Assembly: GCF_003711515.1 (NCBI RefSeq)
Contig: NW_021167084.1
Coordinates: forward strand, 414,621 to 478,620
Source: Sodiomyces alkalinus F11
Lineage: Eukaryota > Ascomycota > Sordariomycetes > Glomerellales > Plectosphaerellaceae
DNA length: 64,000 nt
Direction: 5' to 3'
In this document: positions 58,601 through 64,000 of the stretch, piece by piece
Layout of the letters: every line of letters begins with the position of its first letter
Numbering within the stretch: position 1 is the first letter of the stretch
Notes under the pieces: model-generated
What the model was told of the DNA's origin: nothing
Databases searched by the model: none
What the model saw: only the letters and a program-made list of their open reading frames with translations
Program-made: the position numbers and the translations under genes

Positions 58601-60100
58601 GCTAACTACTCTTAGGATAGTATCTATAAAAGCGTTTAGAGGTTTATTAAGTCCTGTTTTAAATTCTAGGCCCGCCGTAGCTATTCTTAGGAGGACCTCC
58701 TAATTGCTATAAGCCTGCCTAAAACCGCCCTCCTTTTTATCTAGGTTAGTCTAAACGTTTAATATCTTTAAGGGTAGTATCTTATAAAGGCCCGCTATAT
58801 ATTTATAGGTTAGATTAAGGCCCGACTAGTAAGGAAAAACACGTCTAAAGCTATTACCTTATTCCTATAGGAAGATTTAATCTATAAGTATAGGCTCTAT
58901 AAAATCCTCCTTATAGATAGAGGTCTAGAGAATAAGGGTTATATAATTAAGTTAAACTATCGTTATAGAATTACTCGAAAGCTCGCCTCGGCCTATTACC
59001 CCCGCGCTAATAGACTTAATAAAGTTAGGTATAAGGCTATTACCTATACTATATCTATTTAGTCGAAGCTTTACCCTAAAGCCCTTTATAAGATCCTCCC
59101 GATAATCCTTTTCGCTAACGGTATAACGGTAAAAGCTTTTACTAGCTATACCCCTTTCTTCCTTCTATATAGCTATAAGGCTATTACCCCGATTAAAATA
59201 ACCTGCCTAACCTAAAGGGTATTAGACTAAGGCCGCGTTAAAACCCCTAAGGAAGATAATACTTTAGTTAAAGGCTTTTACCTAGCTCAATACTAACCGA
59301 TATACTACTATTACTATAATTACTAAATAATAAGGGCGACGGATAGCCTATATTAACGCTAGCCGTGTCCGGGTACTCTATAAGTAAAGGCTATAAGTTA
59401 AGGATCTTATATTAGTTTATAATACTAAGAAAGCTATTGATATAAGCTATAAGGCTAAGCTCGACTACTAATAGAACGGCCTATATTGTATCCGGAAAGC
59501 TAATCACGATAATAAGTCCTTTATCCTCGAGACTCTTACTAGGGAAGAACTAAAAGGGATTACTTTTACCGCTAACCGCCTAAAGAAGTTTATCTACAAC
59601 GATAATAGGCACTAAGAACCTAAAGACTAGACTATACCTAAATAAGACTATAGTAAGGAGCTTAATATTATATATTCTGCCCGAGGAGCGCTTATTACCG
59701 AGGAAGTTACCGAAGCACCCCTTTTACCTAGCGAGGACCCTAAGAAAGATACTAGGGCCGAGTATAATATTAGTTCTTTTAATTATACTATAGATAGTCT
59801 TTTACGCCGCTCCGAGAGACTAAAACAGTTATTAGGGGAGTATTATAAGAAGCTAGAGGAAGAGTTAAAAAAGTTAAGGGAGTTTAGCACCGTTAAGGTA
59901 CAGATTCTATAGCGCCTAGATTTTAACCTAAGTAAGTACGAGGATTATACTAGTAAGCTATATTTTATTCCTTATTATTACTTTTCCTGATTTCCTTTAT
60001 TTTTAAAGCCTATACTCACTAGGAGGCTAGCGTGTAGTCTTAGGGCCGAGGGTAAATAGAGCTAGGTCTCTTGTCTATCTAGAGTCGCGATATACGCTAG
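55634..60100 (+). mobile_element. Ty3/Gypsy element D, part 2: protease end, RT, RNase H, integrase
   Basis: Resumes after C. Plus-strand landmarks: protease C-terminal part with GNTRIIIPVIS (55,780-55,815); RT with FLVKKNDGNIRLINSATKIN (57,005-57,065), KLISLLDLFSGYD, and catalytic PFINDIIIK (57,336-57,360, DD changed to ND); RLFLGLATFYRV and TDLLRKNTTFK (57.6-57.73 kb); RNase H end with LFDFDIKYIKGSKNTIADRLSR (58,125-58,190); integrase region to about 59.3 kb (LASAYYPRANRLNKV). The 3' region near 60,000-60,060 (CTTAGGGCCGAGGGTAAATAGAG) matches the 3' region of element B. No right LTR was identified. Confidence 0.82.
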
Positions 60101-62650
60101 TATAAAGGGCGTAAACCTATAAATAATCTTCCTAACTATTACCTTAGTCTATTTTCTTTTTAAACTTTTATCTTTATTACCCTAATTAAAAGCACTATAA
60201 ACCTATCTAGACTTATTTCCCCGATTAGAAGACTTCTCCCTATATTTATTATTTATTATATTTATAAGTAAGCCCGACTATATAGACGTTATAGAGATAT
60301 ACTACTATATACTCTCTTTTCCATAATAAGTATAGGTTTCTTTTATTGTAATCTCGAATTCTTTACTTCTATTCCCCTAATCACCGTATAATTTATCGGA
60401 CCTAAGCTAAATTATACCTAGTTTAATATAAGCTACCTATTCTATAGAAAGGAGTTATAATCGGGAATAACTAGTATAAGGACGGTTACTAAGCGTATAA
60501 TATAATTAAGAGAAATACCGTCAAAGGCTATAAGCCGTAAATAGTAAATCCCTCCTTTACTAACTCTAGTACTAATAACTTATTAAGTTATTACGTTAAT
60601 CTTAATAGCCTGATTTTAAAAGTATAAGAGCCCTCCCTTTTCTACTACTTAAAGCCCCTTTTCCTGATCTCTATTACTAATCGCTCTCCTTATTACTAAT
60701 ATTATACCTCTATTCCCCTAACCATATATATATATATTACCCTTAAACCTACTATACGTAAGTTCCTTATCCGGAAAAAAAAAGACTAACACTATACCTA
60801 TCACTAGAAGAGTAAGTTCAAGACACTAAGTCAACGGCGTTAAGGGCCCCGCTAGAAAAACCCCTAAAAAAGAAAAACGTAATATTTTAACAATAACAGC
60901 GATAATACTAATAAAAACCGGATAATCCGGGGATTCCCTAGCTTTATTAGCCTAATTAAGCGACTACCGGCCGCTGCCTATAAATCTTATTCTTCTTATA
61001 AGGGCTTCGTCGGTAGATAGGCCCGTAGAGTCTACTTGTATAGAGTAAAAAACGGATTCTTATAAAGGGAAGAAAAAGAGAAGAAGATAAGCCACGAAGA
61101 AGACCTTCTTTTATACCTATTTCCCCCTAACCTTACTACCCCAACTACTTTATCCGATAGTAACTACGCCTTTATTCCCCTAATTAGACCTATCACGAAG
61201 TCCTCGCGAAAAGAGTAATACCCTTAGTTATTATAGAATATCGCTTCTTAAGATCCTGTTTACTTATTAGAGTTATATTATTTAGTTAAACAACTACCTA
61301 ATTTCTGTCCCTGTAAGCTACCTAGTAAACTATATACCCTTCTGTACTACCCGTTCCCCTAATTATAACGCACCCTATTAAGTAAGTAACTTAGTTTTAG
61401 GGTCGCTTTTATAGTTACCTTCCTTAGGCCCGTACTTTTTAGAAACCTCACGCTAGACCTAAGCCCCCTTAGGGAGCGGAATAGTCTAGTAAATAACTAT
61501 TTCCTCCCGGATAGGCACCTCCTTAGCCTTACGAATAATATTACAATACCCGTCCACGGTCTTCCTAGATTAAGCTAGGAGTACTAGGATAAGTCTAAGT
61601 AAGCTATTATAAGCTTTAAGAGTCTTACCGCTCTAAGCCTAGCGTATCTAGCGAGTAATTTTATAACCTATAGCGGTTATATTAACTAGGAAAACGCCGG
61701 TCCGAGGAGAGTAAATTAGGCGTTATCTATCGTTATAGAAAGACTACGGTAGCACTAAGTTATCCTTAGGAAAAGCATTATAATACTATCTTCCGTATCT
61801 AGGTACCTAGCCTACGCCGCTATAACCGCGTTATTCGCACGTATAATATAGATTTTAACGAACACGCCTTCTTCGATAGCGATATCGCTACCTTTAAGGA
61901 TAACCTCCGTTAGTTAACCGAGGAATAAGTAAAAGACCTGATTAGTTACATCGAGTAGGAGAGGGCTAGACATTCACGGCCGTTTATAGACATATAAGCT
62001 AAGGACCCCCCCCCTTTATATAACTACTTATTTTAAACTTAACCCTTTGCCGGGGGTAATTTCCCCCGGATCCCCTTCCTTAACGGCTTTACCGTTAAGG
62101 TTATAGTCTATAATACCCGGCCGTAAAGGGGTAGAGGAGGCTATGTCGAGTCTATCAGGATAAGATTTAGGTTATAAATAGTATGATTTAACTGGTATAG
62201 CGCCTGATTACCGTCCATATTAACCCGATCTACTACTTCCTACTCTACTAATAACCCCGCTATCGGTTATAGCACTAATTATAGCCGTGATACTAGGAAA
62301 TCGTGAATCCTTTACGGTTACGGCTATAAGGTTCCTTATAGATAGAGGAAGACGATGCTACGATACCCTTATAGTTACTGCTATAGGGCTCTCTATACAT
62401 AGGGAAGCGCGATTAATTTAGTAAGGAGATAGCTAGAAAAAAGACTATTAGGTAGCTTCGTTTAATGCTAGCCGCTACGCCCCTAATATACGCACTATGG
62501 ATAGGACTCCGCTAACTAAATTACGGTTAAAAAGGACTACCCCTATGATGCTATAGCGGCGTTTATTACTACTACTCGATTCCACGGCCCTAATAGCTAT
62601 CTCGGGAAATATAACCCCGGCGGTAGCCTCGGGAAGCATAGCTCCGGCGG
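60100..62650. other. RIP-mutated repeat DNA, element not assigned
   Basis: About 2.5 kb with full RIP texture. The first part may be the 3' non-coding end of D. The rest could be the gag-integrase part of the Copia fragment that follows, judging by position. I could not place a conserved motif. Contains two adjacent hairpins at 62,050-62,100. Confidence 0.5.
62050..62100. repeat. Two adjacent perfect inverted repeats
   Basis: First hairpin: CCGGGGG (62050-62056), six-base loop, CCCCCGG (62063-62069). Second: CCTTAACGG (62078-62086), five-base loop, CCGTTAAGG (62092-62100). Both are perfect stems in a region otherwise full of point mutations. Confidence 0.85.
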
Positions 62651-62689
62651 TTACTTCGGCGGTCACGAAGATCTATTATAAAGACCTCC

Positions 62690-63020
62690 CTCCTCCTCCG
62701 AAAAGCCCTCGCGATATACCCTTATACCCTTATAGCTACTTAATCCAATAGGTATAAGAAGACTACCTACAGAGCTATAAGGAGATAGGGTTATGGATAC
62801 GGGTGCCGGCGTCTACCGTAGATAACAATCATATTCTTAATTCGATATAGGTAATAATATATAAATTCGATAAGTATAGATTTCTATATAAATATAAGGT
62901 AAGGCTTGTGGTACAAGGAGATTAGTGGTATTAATCCTCTCTCGAGGAGATATACGTAGTAACGCTAGCCGGATAGTTATTCCTCGCGTTAATAGCTATC
63001 GCCGCCCGTTTTAACCTTAT
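62690..63020 (+). mobile_element. Copia reverse transcriptase fragment
   Basis: Plus-strand reading gives an RT N-terminal block, KYKVRLVVQGD (about 62,880-62,912), followed by SSLEEIYVVTLAG.LFLALIAIAARFNL (62,935-63,020), the early Copia RT pattern (KARLV.RGD ... TFAPV ... LALAA). It matches the same block of element E (KYKV, 32,400) but lies on the other strand. It breaks off near 63,025, before the catalytic YVDD. Confidence 0.7.
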
Positions 63021-63024
63021 ACTA

Positions 63025-63500
63025 TATTACGGGCTATGGCCTGCGGAATAGTCCCCGGCAGTGGCCGGGACTAAGGAACACGGACCTCCTAGTAAGGCCC
63101 GTGCGATCCTATATATACTTAGCCGTTTACACACCGCGTAGACATTTCCCTTCCTCCTTTCATTCCTTAGTTTAAATAATCTATATTTTCGGCCTTAATA
63201 TATAAACAACTTTTAATAAGCCGTTATATATTCGAACTCTTAAGATTATAAGCTTTAACGCTTATATAGAAGGAGGTCCTAGTCACTTCGCCCCGAGCCC
63301 ACTAAGGGGTTAAGGGCAGGTTCTAAAGACCTCGTATAATAAGATCGACGAACGCGTATTATAACGCGTATAAGAAGCGGTAAAGACTCACGTGGGGGGA
63401 CCTACGTTTTACGCGTAAACGCCATAAACCACTCAAAACCTATATTAATCGATAGCTCTTTTCAAGCTCTATACGCCTATCTATACCCCGGTATCGCGTA
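63025..63500. other. Less mutated stretch after the Copia fragment, possible LTR or insertion
   Basis: Starting near CTATGGCCTGCGGAATAGTCC, CA and TG are more frequent (CCCGGCAGTGGCCGGG inverted repeat at 63,055-63,070; TTTACACACCGCG). It may be a younger insertion or the 5' region of the LINE that follows. No repeat pair or target duplication is visible in the window. Confidence 0.4.
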
Positions 63501-63532
63501 GGCGCTAATTTAGGCGTATTATGAGTGCGAAA

Positions 63533-64000
63533 ATGCCTGGAAATGGGCCTGCTCCCCCGCATGCGGGGGAAAAGTCTGATATGGCCCGTGCGCCTACGCT
63601 AATAAAGCAGCAGGCCTAGCCGCGCACAGCCGCACCCCCGACCTCCACCCAACCATAACGCCATAAACAATAACCCACTAGCTATAACGCTAGCTATAAT
63701 AACGCCCCTAATGCCCCTAACGCCCCCCCCATAACGCCCCTATAACTATAGAGGGCCTAGGGGAGGTGGATATAGGTAATACCTCTAATATAGAGGATTT
63801 AACCCTCGCTACGCCCCTAAATTCGAAAAGGCACCTTAGCCCCTCTACGCCTACTCCTAAACCCTTTTCTAGGACCCGAATCGAATCCCCCTCGGACTCG
63901 GAAGCCGAAAGCGCTTTCGAAACGCCCTCTAGGGCCCCCCCTACCTCTAGGGCCCCCCCTGCTGAAAGACCGAGCCTCTTAGGCTCTAAATAGGCTAAAA
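63533..64000 (+). mobile_element. Start of a LINE ORF1 (gag-like), continues beyond the window
   Basis: Plus-strand reading from ATG 63,535 (MPGNGPAPPHAG) and a stop-free run 63,766-63,993 with SKRHLSPSTPTPKPFSRTRI, SDSEAESAFETPSRAPPTS and ERPSLLGSK. This Ser/Pro-rich text is the kind of N-terminus found in ORF1 of fungal Tad1-like LINEs; that assignment is from general resemblance. It is less RIP-mutated than the rest of the block. An 18-bp perfect palindrome TCCCCCGCATGCGGGGGA lies at 63,553-63,570. Confidence 0.5.

Larger units (their letters stand above)
18905..64000. repeat. RIP-mutated nested retrotransposon block
   Basis: From about 18,905 to the window end the texture changes abruptly: CpA and TpG become rare, TpA words (TATA, CTATA, TTAG) dominate, CpG stays common, and almost no frame exceeds 60 codons. 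Codons for Gln and Trp in recognisable transposon proteins are replaced by TAG/TAA, and many Cys by Tyr. This is the expected product of C-to-T change at CpA on both strands. Base composition is only moderately AT-rich because CpG is spared. Separate elements are listed below. Confidence 0.93.

Overview
The window reads as nuclear DNA of a filamentous ascomycete (Pezizomycotina, probably a Sordariomycete). Fungal-type genes with short GT..AG introns and CTAAC branch sites occupy the first 18.9 kb. The remaining 45 kb is a repeat block carrying the marks of repeat-induced point mutation (RIP): CpA and TpG are almost gone, TpA is in excess, CpG is kept, and reading frames are broken mostly by TAG and TAA.

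Gene-bearing part (1-18,900). Seven genes are supported: UDP-glucose:glycoprotein glucosyltransferase (+, 5' end outside the window); the recombination ATPase RAD54 (-), convergent with it; a small predicted membrane protein (+) followed 123 bp later by an SLC25 mitochondrial carrier (+); a three-exon SAM-dependent methyltransferase (+); a low-complexity hypothetical protein (-); and the peroxisome inheritance factor INP1 (-, two exons). They look like unrelated housekeeping genes, not a cluster. A 2.7-kb stretch (12,996-15,749) has no recognisable gene.

Repeat part (18,900-64,000). This is a nest of retrotransposons, resolved by LTR pairs and target-site duplications (TSDs). A LINE (Tad1-like, +) is split by element A (20,447-29,803; 352-bp LTRs; TSD GAAAA). 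A itself contains the small LTR element B (23,966-27,756; TSD GTTAC), and its right LTR carries a solo LTR (29,518-29,732). Next is a Copia element E (-), split by element F (33,413-40,584; two 552-bp LTRs; TSD GTCTT), a Ty3/Gypsy chromovirus and the youngest large insertion. Next is a Ty3/Gypsy element D (+), split by a second chromovirus C (47,251-55,633; two 376-bp LTRs; TSD GTCGG). The last 4 kb holds a Copia reverse-transcriptase fragment and the start of another LINE ORF1.

The most interesting feature is that A, C and F share an architecture. Gag-pol lies on the minus strand, and a separate Cys-motif/coiled-coil reading frame lies on the opposite strand between the end of pol and the 3' LTR. 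In F this antisense frame has Zn2Cys6-type spacing, with two cysteines converted to tyrosine by RIP-type transitions, and it overlaps the end of pol tail to tail. In A it survives although reverse transcriptase and integrase are deleted. In C it ends in 21-residue tandem repeats. All coordinates inside the repeat block other than LTRs and TSDs are approximate, because the frames are mutated.
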